64,000 nt of DNA from Heliomarina baculiformis (GTDB lineage Bacteria; Pseudomonadota; Alphaproteobacteria; Rhodobacterales; Rhodobacteraceae): the NCBI RefSeq assembly GCF_019966545.1, contig NZ_JAIMIC010000009.1, positions 62,001 through 126,000 on the forward strand, given 5' to 3'. The notes below the pieces were generated by a model. It was given only the letters and a program-made list of their open reading frames with translations. It was not told the origin of the DNA and made no database searches. The translations under genes and the position numbers were made by a program. This document shows, in pieces, positions 1-10,700 of the stretch. Position 1 is the first letter of the stretch. The number at the start of each line of letters is the position of its first letter.

Positions 1-3000
1 TTGCCTCACCCGTCGGAAGGAACTCGACCTCTCGGAACCCCATTTCGTCGAAAAGTGCCAGCCATTCCGGCAGCGGAAGCAACGCGTATGACCTGCGTGA
101 AGTATCCTCATAGGCCCACCAGCCTTCCAACATTCCGACAGTCAGGTCCCCGAAGCGTTGAGGCTTGGTCGCTTCGAGCATGAGCAAAACACCTTCTGGG
201 GCCAGAAGGTCGCGGACGTGGCCGAGAGAGGTTTCAAGGTCAGGGGTTGCGTGAATGACGTTGCCAGCAAGGATCAGGTCAAAACTTCCTCGGGCGAATC
301 CCTGCTCGGTTGGAGGCATAGAGATATCCAACGGACGAAAGTCCATTCCGTCGCATTGCACAAAACGGCTTCGCGCCCGATTCAGGAACAGTGGCGAAAT
401 ATCTGTGAAAACGTAGTCGGTTGATTGATCGCCAAGTTGTTCGAGGATGCGCGCCGTGGCGCTGCCCGTACCAGCCCCGATCTCAAGGATGCGCAGGCGG
501 CGGTTTTTAGGCCAGTTTCTTGCTATCTGACCGACCATCTCGGCCAAGGCAGCTGTATAGGCGCGCGCAGGCGGCGAAAGTTCGTACAGGTTTTGGGTCA
601 GTTCAAGTGAGCCCTCTGGGAACAGAAGGGTCAACGGATCCGTTCGGCCGCGCAAAACCTCTGCCAACGCGCTGCCGCAGCGCTGAGTCAATTCTATTTC
701 AGCCGCACATTCAGGGAAATCTTTCAGCAACCGGGCGGCCTCTGCCAGCATATCACGGCGTTTGCGGGGCATTACAACTTGATAAGCATCGCCTGCTGGT
801 GTCAGGGTGCCGTCTTCCGTAAGTATTTCCAGCATACGATCTACCAAGCGCTGATACTTCGGCAGGACACGCACGCCAGATATTATGTGGGCCGCTGCAA
901 GCTGGTCGCCCGTTGCAAGCGGAAGACCGAGATTATTTAACGCGGCTTCAATGAAGCCTGAGGACAGAGTATCCAGTCGTCGAAGAAAGTTCCCGTAATC
1001 AGTTTCAAGATTAAGACTGTCGGACATAGACTTCAGCAAAGGAGCCGCAGACTTCACCAATTCGGACGGTCGAGTGGGAACGCTATCCGGACGCCAGACA
1101 ACCTTTTGAACGATCCGTTTGACGTCTGATACCCCCGTTTCCCCTCCAACATCATTCGCGCTGGCTTTCCGCAGGGTGACCTCCTTGAAAGACACCAGAG
1201 GCGCGCCCTCTGGAGAAACCAGCCAGACGTCTGCGAGAAGGCTGTTCGTTTCCCCGGATTGTGAAACCCTCACCTTGCTTCGAAACCTGTCAGTAAGCGG
1301 CGCGTGCCATACAACGCGCGCGGCTCCGAAGATCATGTAGGGATCGTCCAAGTTGGGGAGATCTAGAGCCGCGCCGATCACCTGCAAAGCAGTGTCGGTT
1401 GAGACCGGATCTGCAAGGAACTGAGGGCCGGATACATTGGAGACGGTGATATCGCCGACCGCCAGACCATTGCCTGCCTTCAACGTGTCAATCATCTTGA
1501 ATGCTTCGCCGACGTTGATGCCGAGCGACCCAAGGTTCGCGTAAAATTCGTTGACTGGTATGGGAGACGTCGCCTTATCCGCACTTACCTCAGCGGGAGA
1601 AACATCAGATGCGGGACCGAGCGAACCTTCGCATAGCGTGACCCAGGTATTTTCGGTTTTTCTTGCGGAGATGCGAAAACTGGCTGAAGTCTCACCTTTC
1701 GGGATCATTGAAAGCTGCAACTTATGAACTTCGCCCTCGGTCAGAATAAGCGGACGGCGGAGAAGCAAATCACGAATTTCGACCGATTTACAGCCAAAAT
1801 GCAGCTGTGCTACCTGCCAAGCCCAGTCCATCTGGTACGTTGACAGCAGCATCGAACGGCCATGCGCTGATTGATCGAACAGCCAAGGCAGTGCTGCAGG
1901 ATTCAGGTCGATCTCAAAGAGCCGAGTATCACCGAGCGAGTGCACGATTTCACGGCCCGGCAGACCGGTCATGGCATTTTCTTCTTTAGGAATGGAAGGC
2001 GGGTCTATCCAATAGCGCGCCCGCTCGAACGGATAACCTGAAATCCGACGCCGCTCCCGTGGCCAAGGCGCCTCAAAAGCGCGCCAGTCTATGTCTACAC
2101 CAGCCACATACAGCTTGGCCAACGTCGACAATATTTCCTGCAGGTCATCATGTTCGCGACGCAGGGAGGTCAACCAAGTCGTACGGTCTGGTTTGAGGTT
2201 GGCCTGCCCCATTGGTAACAAAGTCGGGTGCGGACCGATTTCGAGAAATATGCGCGCGCCCGCTGTTCTGGCACTTTGGAGCCCATCGGCGAAGCGTACC
2301 GGTGAGCGCACATGTTCGCGCCAGTAGCTCGCCCGCAAGATTTCGTTCGATGTAGTCTGTCCGGACAGGTTTGAGATCAGCGTAATCGCGGGTAAGGAAA
2401 GGCTGCAGGCGCTTACCGCAGCTTCAAATTCTTTCAGAATCGGGTCCATAAGAGGCGAATGAAAGGCGTGCGAAACATGCAGTCTCTTCGGGATGACGCC
2501 GAGCGCTTTTGCCGCTGTATCCGCTGCGTCTACCGCGTCGAGTGATCCGGATATGACGATATCTTGCGGACCGTTGATCGCGGCAATGTCAATCTGTCCG
2601 CGCCAAGGAGCTATCAGAACGCCAGCGGCCTCTGGCGTCATCCTTAACGCAGACATTGCGCCGGGCTCCTCAAGCGATTGCATCAGTGCGCCACGTGTCG
2701 CGACAAGATGGAGTGCTTCTTCGAGAGAAAATACTCCGGCGACGCAGGCTGCCACGTATTCGCCGAGTGAGTGACCCAACACCATGTCGGGCTCGACGCC
2801 CCAGCTTCTCCAAAGTTTGGCCAAAGCCCATTCAACAGCAAACAAAGCGGGTTGGGCAAAAGCGGTCTTGTTTACCTCTGCCGCCGAACCTTCCAGCATC
2901 GTTAGAAGTGGCACTGGAATTTTGCCTTCCAAGATGGCGGCGCAGCGGTCGATTTCAGCACGGAAAACGGGATGGCTTGCGTAAAGTCGAGAGGCCATAC

Positions 3001-4711
3001 CCGAATACTGGGCACCTTGGCCACTGAAGACAAAAGCCAGCTTTGGCGTACGTTGAGGAATCACGCCTTCTGCATAGCGCGCATCTGTTCGGTCCCGCGC
3101 TTTCAGCAAGGCATTCGCTTCTGCAGTGCTTTGTGCGACGACGGCAATACGTTGCGCGTAATGATCGCGACCAGCGTTTGCGACGTAAGCGATGTCGGCC
3201 AGTTCTTCGGTGCTGGCGAGATCGGCGCGCCGCGCTTCGATCAGATTGGCGAGACTGCTACTGCTTCGCGCCGAAACGGTCAGCACTTGATGCTGGCGTT
3301 CATTCGCCGAGGTCGTCGAAGCGTTCGTTGCCGGTGCGGCTTCAACAATAACATGCACATTTGTGCCACTGAACCCGAAGGAGCTGACACCCGCCCGCAA
3401 AGGTAAGCTGTCGGGCCATGGCTCGTTTACGCGCTGCGGCTCAAGTGCGTGATCATCCCAGTTTATCAGGGGGTTGAGTTCTTTCAAGTTGACTTGGCCC
3501 GGCAGGAATCGATTGCTTATGGACAGCGCAGCCTTAATCACTCCGGCTACGCCCGCCGCGGATTCAAGATGTCCGATCTGCGATTTCACCGAGCCTAGCC
3601 GCAACCGTTCCTCACGCTCTGAACTTGGGCAAAGCGTTGCACCCAAGGCGTGTACTTCGATCGGATCGCCAAGCGCTGTGCCGGTTCCGTGGGTTTCCAC
3701 AAATCCGATCTGGCACGGTTCAACACCTGCATCCTCAAGTGCAGCCTTGATCACCGCTTGCTGCGCCACGCCATTCGGAGCGGTCAATCCGTTACTGCGG
3801 CCATCCTGATTGATGGCCGACCCAGAGATAACCGCCAAGATGCGATCCTTGTCACTCTGAGCGTCCGCCAATCGCTTGAGCATTAGGACACCGCATCCCT
3901 CGCCCCGCACAAACCCGTCGGCTCTCGCGTCGAACGTCTTACAACGTCCGTCGGGTGCCATCATGTGCGAACGAGACAGTGCAATTGTCGTTTCGGGCGT
4001 CAAAATCAGGTTGACGCCACCCGCCAGTGCGGCATCGCATTCACCTTGCCGAAGACTTTGAACGGCCTGATGGATCGCAACCAGCGAAGAAGAACAGGCC
4101 GTATCCACCGAAACGCTTGGTCCGGTCGTGCCAAGCACATAGGACAAACGGCCAGATGCCATCGAGTGGGCAATTCCGGAGGCGGTATAAGCGTTATAAT
4201 CTGCATGCCCCGCATCACGAAGTATACCATGATAGTCATTGCCCGAGACGCCGCAGAACACGCCAGTTCTTGTACCGAACAAAGACTTTGCAGGAATACC
4301 GGCATCTTCCAATGCGGCCCAGGCGACTTCGAGCCAGAGACGCTGCTGCGGGTCCAGAGACTGCGCTTCGCGAGGTGCTATGCCAAAGAATTGCGGGTCA
4401 AACTTGTCGATGTCCTTGATCCAGCCGCCCCAACGGGTTGCGGTCTTTCCAGGAGCGTCCGGGTCCGGATCATAATAGGCGTCGACGTCCCAGCGATCAG
4501 AGGGCACTTCGGTGATCGCCTCGGCGCCTCGTTTGATCAGCGACCAGTAATCAGCAGGCGTATCGGCCCCGCCGGGAAAGCGGCAGGCCATTCCAACTAT
4601 GGCGATCGGTGACCGCAGTTCCAGTGCATCAATCCGGGCTTTTTGCTGCGCCGCAAGAAGCGCCAGTCGCTTGTGAGAATAACTGCTAATCCTTTTGAGG
4701 AAATCGCTCAC
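1..4711 (-). CDS. Type I polyketide synthase module E, KS-AT-DH(degenerate)-MT..., 3' end outside window
   Basis: About 1570 residues are visible and the frame stays open to position 1. The start is GTG at 4711, which overlaps the TGA of the upstream PKS by 4 bp (GTGA) and has AGGAGG at 4718-4723. A short N-terminal helix (about 30 residues, docking type) precedes the KS. The KS has TACSSS (Cys near residue 204), ETHGTGT and the GH of the third His motif. The AT follows with GHSLGE near 647 and HAFH near 748, the malonyl-CoA signature. The DH-like region has lost its His motif: the canonical HxxxGxxxxP reads QSAHGRSMLL near residue 945, although an Asp (STDTALQ) remains near 1103. A SAM-dependent C-methyltransferase follows, with EIGAGTGSA near 1412. 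Any ER, KR or ACP lies beyond the left edge. This is probably the fifth module of the line. The family call is sure; whether the DH-like region is only structural is inferred. Confidence 0.95.
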   Translation of the reverse strand, partial: MSDFLKRISSYSHKRLALLAAQQKARIDALELRSPIAIVGMACRFPGGADTPADYWSLIKRGAEAITEVPSDRWDVDAYYDPDPDAPGKTATRWGGWIKDIDKFDPQFFGIAPREAQSLDPQQRLWLEVAWAALEDAGIPAKSLFGTRTGVFCGVSGNDYHGILRDAGHADYNAYTASGIAHSMASGRLSYVLGTTGPSVSVDTACSSSLVAIHQAVQSLRQGECDAALAGGVNLILTPETTIALSRSHMMAPDGRCKTFDARADGFVRGEGCGVLMLKRLADAQSDKDRILAVISGSAINQDGRSNGLTAPNGVAQQAVIKAALEDAGVEPCQIGFVETHGTGTALGDPIEVHALGATLCPSSEREERLRLGSVKSQIGHLESAAGVAGVIKAALSISNRFLPGQVNLKELNPLINWDDHALEPQRVNEPWPDSLPLRAGVSSFGFSGTNVHVIVEAAPATNASTTSANERQHQVLTVSARSSSSLANLIEARRADLASTEELADIAYVANAGRDHYAQRIAVVAQSTAEANALLKARDRTDARYAEGVIPQRTPKLAFVFSGQGAQYSGMASRLYASHPVFRAEIDRCAAILEGKIPVPLLTMLEGSAAEVNKTAFAQPALFAVEWALAKLWRSWGVEPDMVLGHSLGEYVAACVAGVFSLEEALHLVATRGALMQSLEEPGAMSALRMTPEAAGVLIAPWRGQIDIAAINGPQDIVISGSLDAVDAADTAAKALGVIPKRLHVSHAFHSPLMDPILKEFEAAVSACSLSLPAITLISNLSGQTTSNEILRASYWREHVRSPVRFADGLQSARTAGARIFLEIGPHPTLLPMGQANLKPDRTTWLTSLRREHDDLQEILSTLAKLYVAGVDIDWRAFEAPWPRERRRISGYPFERARYWIDPPSIPKEENAMTGLPGREIVHSLGDTRLFEIDLNPAALPWLFDQSAHGRSMLLSTYQMDWAWQVAQLHFGCKSVEIRDLLLRRPLILTEGEVHKLQLSMIPKGETSASFRISARKTENTWVTLCEGSLGPASDVSPAEVSADKATSPIPVNEFYANLGSLGINVGEAFKMIDTLKAGNGLAVGDITVSNVSGPQFLADPVSTDTALQVIGAALDLPNLDDPYMIFGAARVVWHAPLTDRFRSKVRVSQSGETNSLLADVWLVSPEGAPLVSFKEVTLRKASANDVGGETGVSDVKRIVQKVVWRPDSVPTRPSELVKSAAPLLKSMSDSLNLETDYGNFLRRLDTLSSGFIEAALNNLGLPLATGDQLAAAHIISGVRVLPKYQRLVDRMLEILTEDGTLTPAGDAYQVVMPRKRRDMLAEAARLLKDFPECAAEIELTQRCGSALAEVLRGRTDPLTLLFPEGSLELTQNLYELSPPARAYTAALAEMVGQIARNWPKNRRLRILEIGAGTGSATARILEQLGDQSTDYVFTDISPLFLNRARSRFVQCDGMDFRPLDISMPPTEQGFARGSFDLILAGNVIHATPDLETSLGHVRDLLAPEGVLLMLEATKPQRFGDLTVGMLEGWWAYEDTSRRSYALLPLPEWLALFDEMGFREVEFLPTGEA

Positions 4712-7700
4712 GCCGAGCCTCCTGTGGCAGTGACAAAGAGGGCCTCGATTTCGTCTTCGCTCAGGTCTTCAAGATTTTCGATGTCGGCCGCACCGGTTTC
4801 CCTAACGGCAGACGCGGGTTTGGCTTCCTCAGGCAGAGTCGTTGCGAGCCGGCCCAGCAGTCCTTCAGCAAGAGCTGTCACTGTGGGATAGTCAAAGACC
4901 ATCGTAGCAGGGAGGTTGAGGTTACTCCCCATGCCAGCAGACAGCTTATTGCGAAGATCCACTGCCATGAGCGAGTCGAGGCCCATCTCGCGCAAGGGTC
5001 GATCAATGTCGATGTCGTTCTGATTTACCAAGTCGAGCGTTGAGGCGACTTGTTCAGCGACAAACTCCAAAATGATGCTGCGCCGCGCCGCCCCGTTTAC
5101 GGTGGCTAACTCATCAATCACACGGGCAGGGGGTGTTCGAAGTTTAACCGTCTTCCGAAGTTCGGACGAAGATTGGCCCAATCGTTCAAGAAATGGCGAA
5201 GCGCTCATGTCAGGTCGCTGGGCGCGGAAGGTCTTCCAGTCCATCGGGCAAGCCATAACCTGCGCCCGACCAGACGTGATTGCGGCCTGCGCCATTTCCA
5301 AACCAGCCGAGGTCTTGATCGGGCGAATGCCCAGTCTGCCCGCAGTCTGGTCAGCCGAAATCTCGGCAGCTATGCCAGCCTCCGACCATGCCCCCCATGC
5401 GATACTTGTTGCGGGCAGCCCGAGAGATTGTCGATATTGCGCGAGCGCGTCCAAGAAAGCATTTGCTGCCGCATGGTTGGTTTGGCCTGCTGAGCCTAGT
5501 GTTCCGGCAACGGATGAATAGAGCACAAAGAAGTCCAGCTCGCATGAGAGGCTTTCAAGATGCAGGTTCCAGCTCCCGTCTACCTTTGCTTTGAGCGGTA
5601 CGCCAAACTCCTTGCGTGTCATGTTCACAATGCTTGCGTCCGACAGCTGCCCGGCTGACTGCACAATGCCTCGTAGCGGTGGCAGATCGCGCTTGATGTT
5701 TTCGAAGAGAATGGCAACTGCCGCTCGGTCAGAGATATCTACCTGATAGGTCTCGATACGAACTCCTTGTGCGCGCAACTCGTTCAGGACATCAGAGGCT
5801 GCGCTTTCAGGTTCACTTCTCGAAACCAAAATAAGAGCGCGAGCGCCGCCTCGGACCATTTCACGGGCTGTTTCAAGCCCAAGCCCACGCGTTCCTCCGG
5901 TGATCAGGTAACTTGCTTCCGGGTTCAGTTTGGCGAAACCTTGATTTTTGTAAGATGGCAGCAGCACGATCTTTCCAATGTGCTTTGCCTGCGCCATGTA
6001 TTCGAACGCCTCGCCTGCCTGCATCAGCGGAAAGCTGGTGACGGGGAGGGGGCGAATTTTACCGTCGCGCGCTGCTTTCATCACTTTGGCAAACAAGGCG
6101 TCCGACACTTCAGGTGACGTGGTGCGGATCTTGGACAGATCTAGAATGTGATAATCCCCCTCGGGGCAGTTCCCGCGAAATCTGCTATGTGTCCAGAGAT
6201 CACGTTTACCGATCTCGACAAGCCGTCCCGCCTTGGCCAGGCAGTCAACTGTCGCGTCAATGAACGATCCTGACAGAGAGTTCAGCGCTAAATCGACCCC
6301 TTTACCGCCGGTAATTTTTAGAATTCCTTCCGAAAAAGTTGTCTCCCGCGATGAGAAAACATGTTCGATCCCGGCCGCCCGCAAATATCCCCGTTTGGTT
6401 TCGCTGCCTGCGGTCGCGATAATCCGGGCACCCGCTGCCTGAGCAATCTGAACTGCCGCCGATCCGACCCCACCGGCAGCAGCGTGTATTAAAACCCATT
6501 CGCCTGCACGCAATTTGCCGATGTCTATTAAGGCGTGATGGGCTGTCATAAATGCAAACGGCAGGGTAGCGGCCTCGACCGGAGACATTCCGGACGGAAT
6601 ATGCGTCAGCTCAGCAGCACGCCCGATTGCGCGGTTTGCAAAGCAGTCGGTCGCAATGCCAACCACCCGGTCACCTGCCTCCAATCCTTCTACCTCATCG
6701 CCGACAGCCTGCACGATACCCGCGCATTCACCGCCAAGCGGTTCGGGATCGTCACGCATATCAAGCGCATTCATTACATCACGAAGGTTGAGACCTGCGG
6801 CGAGGACCTCAACGAGCACTTCGCCCGGCCCCGGGCGCGGTTCTGGCACCGGCACCAGTTGCAGATTTTCAAGTACACCGTCTGGCGACTTCCTAAGTGC
6901 TACGTTGTGGTGATTGGGCGAGACGGGAGCGATTGCCGTAAGCCTGGACGCATGTCGAGTTCTGTCACGCACTGCAACTTCTGTTTCACCTGCAAGCCCC
7001 CACAACACGTCGGCAAGTTCAGTCAGGATTGGTTGTCCGTCGTTGTCTTGTGGAAGGTCGATGAGTGTCGTGTCCAAATCCGGAAATTCCGCTCGCAAGG
7101 CGCGAACCATGCCCCAGAGTGCAGCCTGTGCCGGATCTGGACGATCGCACTGCCTGATCCTCTGAGCTTGGCAGGTCGCGACGACAAGGCGCGGCATGTC
7201 GTCGACCGGGCCGTTCCGAACAAGTTGCTGAACGGTTTCTCGCAAACTTGAAAGAGGTGGCTCGGGCCCGCCGTCGTTCATGTCAGCCCCAAGCGGTCTC
7301 AGATCAAGAACGCCGTCGAAGGATCCGTTGTATTCGGCATTCCATTCGCTAGGCAAACTTCGCAATTCGATCGAAATGCCCGCCACAGCCAAGTGTTCTG
7401 CGGCGGCTTTGCCTGCTGCGCCATCAGCGAGGATAAGCCATCTTTCGTTGGTATTCCCAACTTTTGAAATCGGTTTGCGCGCAGCAAAAATTGATTGCCG
7501 TGACAAAGGACTAGAACCAGATAGATCCTCTGCCTCAAGCCCGCAGTCCTCAAGAAGAGCGATCCATTTTTTGGCGTCAATCAGCGGGTAGTTGGGGCGC
7601 AGCTCCTTGTCCTTAAAAAGCCACCAGCCTTCGGTCAGACCAAAGGTAACATCAACCCATCGTTCCGGAGCGACAACTTCCAATAGCAACATCATTCCGC

Positions 7701-10700
7701 CTGGCGCCAACGCGTCACCCGCACGCTCCACTGTTTTCCGCAAATCAGTGGTGGCGTGCAGGACGTTGGCGGCAATCACCAAGTCATAGCTTTGGCGAGT
7801 GATGCCTTGCGCCGACAGGTCGTCGTCAATGTCGAGCGTGCGGAAATTCATACCGTTGCGGTTGCCGAACTCGGTTTCAGCTTCACGAACCATCGCCGGA
7901 CCGATATCCGTGAATGTGTAGGAGAAATTCATGCCCTTGAGTTGGGAAAGCACCGTTGCCGTGGTTCCGCCCGAACCTCCACCGATTTCGAGAATGCGCA
8001 AAGGTTCATCTGACCCAGAGCGCACTTTGCAGAGATTCTGGACAATGGCGGCAATCGTGCCGTTGAATGCAAGCGACTCGGGACTATTGCGGTAAAGCTC
8101 GCGGGCAATCGAAAGGTCGCCGCTCGGGAACAAGTCTGATACCGGGTTGCGAGTGCCCCGCAGAATTTCTGGCAGGTTCGGACCGCAGTTTTCCATTAAC
8201 CGAAGCTTCACTTGGGCATGGGGGTGTCCTGCGAGGGTCGCTTTCGATGCAAGAATTGGATCTGCCTCAACCAGCTTGCTCAGAACGACCCAAGACTGCT
8301 GATCGCGACGAAGAATTCCATCCTCTGTCAAGATTTCAAGAAAACGCGCGAGTAGCGCCCAGAGGCGCTTGGGGATGGAAAGTTGTCTGGCGAGGCCTTC
8401 CAATGTTGCCTTATCACCGATCTTTGGCACCCAGCCAAGGTTCTGAAGACAATCAGAAATCCATATTGTCGTTAGACCATCAAGCGCTGTGTTTGCGGCA
8501 TCGTACCCGGCAAGATCCAATTCTTCCGAAAACGTATCAAGAATTTTGCGCGCATCAGCGGTCAGACTTGTGGGAGAAGGCATAGAAGTTGGCGATCTAA
8601 GTACAGTCCAATCGACGGCATAGAAGGCGTCCGTTGGTCCCTGTCGGGTTTCGCGCAAGACGATGTCAGACAGCTCTGCCACAAGTCCATCATCATCCGT
8701 GATCGTGACGGACGCTCGCAGGGTCGGGTCGGCTGATGTGCCTGCTGGCTCTGTCCGGGCAAACGCACGCAGACCGGGGCCAGGGCTGCGAAAAATCGAT
8801 ACACTTCCGATAGAAAACGGAAGGTATGCAGTAGCTTCATCAGTTGCCGCAGGAAGAGCCGCAGCGATGACCTGAAGGCAGCCATCTAGCTGTGCAGGAT
8901 CGAAGAAATAGCGGTTTCTTGTCTCGCGAGGGCTTATTTCTCCTAGGGCTTCATGTTCTCCACTACGGAAAATCTGTTCAACCCGTTGCAAACTAGGGCC
9001 AAAATTAAAGCCGCGCGCCAACAGATCGGCGTAATGTGTCTTCCCATCCCGGTGATCATCTTCATAGCTTCGAAGTTCCGCTGTCGATACGTTCTGTGAG
9101 ATCGTACTTTCCGGCACAATCCGGCAGGAGGCATGGCGTCGCCATGCGCCGGAGTCGCTTTCGGAAGACAGTATGTCCAAACGGCCACCACTTTCGTCAT
9201 GAGTGACGACTGTCTGGATCAACATCTCTTCCTGCGAGACGAGTGCCAGCGGTTCCAGCAGCGTGAGATCCGCGAGGCTGTATCGCCCGGTAAGCGTGAA
9301 CTGAGCGGCTGCGTAGGCCATCTCGATCATGGCTGCGCCCGGAACGATGCAACGTCCATGAACCACGTGGTCGGCGATATGGTCAAGGTCATTGGCCATC
9401 AGGCGCTTTTGGAAAACACTGTGGCCATCGATGGCGACCTGTAGTTTTTCGCCAAGTAATGGATGCACTTCAGTCGTGTCGCCGGTCGCGATCCGTTTGT
9501 TTGCACGAAACCAGTACCGCTCGCGTTGGAACGGGTAGGTCGGCACATCCACGATGCGTCTGCCGGGTCCACTGACGGCGCGCCAGTTGATCTGAGCGCC
9601 TGCCCGCCAAGCATCTGATACCGTCGCCAAAAGAGCGGTTCGGTCGTCTTTGCCGCGCCGTAGTGTTGCAGCGACTGTCGTGCTGGTTTCGTCGAATATC
9701 TCGACGGCCAGCGGCAGCAGGGTTCCATGCGGACCAATTTCGATGACGAGGCCGGGGTCGAGCGCAGCAATATTGTTCAGACAATCGCCAAAACGCACAG
9801 CCTCTCGCATGTGTCGCCGCCAATACTGTGGTGTCGCGATCTCATCCCTCACCGGTTGGCCGGTGACATTGGACATGATCCGAAGGCGCGGACGCTGCAT
9901 GTGAATGTCTTTGATCGCTGCTTCGAAATCATCCAAAGCTGGTTCCATAAGCGACGAATGAAAGGCATGAGAAACAGTAAGAGGCCGGGTAGCTATTCCA
10001 GCGGCTTCGAGTTTCTCGCAAGCGCCGGCAATATCCTCGGTCAAGCCGGAAATGACGGTCTGGGTCGGGCTATTCACACCCGCAATCACCGCGGTACTGG
10101 CAAGCGCATCCAGTATGTGTTGAACCTTCGTTTCGTGCGCAAATACGCTTGCCATGGAGCCACCTGCCGGAAGCGCCTGCATCAATTTCCCCCGCGCGGC
10201 AACCAGCCGCAGCGCATCCTCAAGGGAGAATGCGCCGGCAATTGTCGCTGCCACGATCTCACCCAGCGAATGGCCTGCCACGATATCGGGCCTGACGCCA
10301 AAGGCACCCCAAAGTTCGGCCAAAGCGTATTCAATCGCAAATAGTGCCGGTTGCGCGTTTCCTGTCAGGTTAATTTGCTTGTCATCACTAACCTCGAACA
10401 CGAGTGTCTTCAGCGGTATCTCGAGTTCTTTGTCGAGCACGGCAGCGCAACGGTCAAACGCCGCGCGGAACACAGGTTCCGTGTCGTACAGGCTTTTGCC
10501 CATTCCAGCGTACTGAGCACCTTGCCCGGTAAACAAGAACGCGGTTCTGGGTGGATCGCGAGGTGCTGGCGCGGGGCCAGAAACATTTTTTGCGCTGCGC
10601 CCTTGTGCCAGAGCCCGAAGACCTTCGCAAAGCTCGGCGCTATCGGCGCCGGTAACGGTTGCCCGCACCGCTAGCTGTGCACGGCCTGCCGTCGCAGTAT

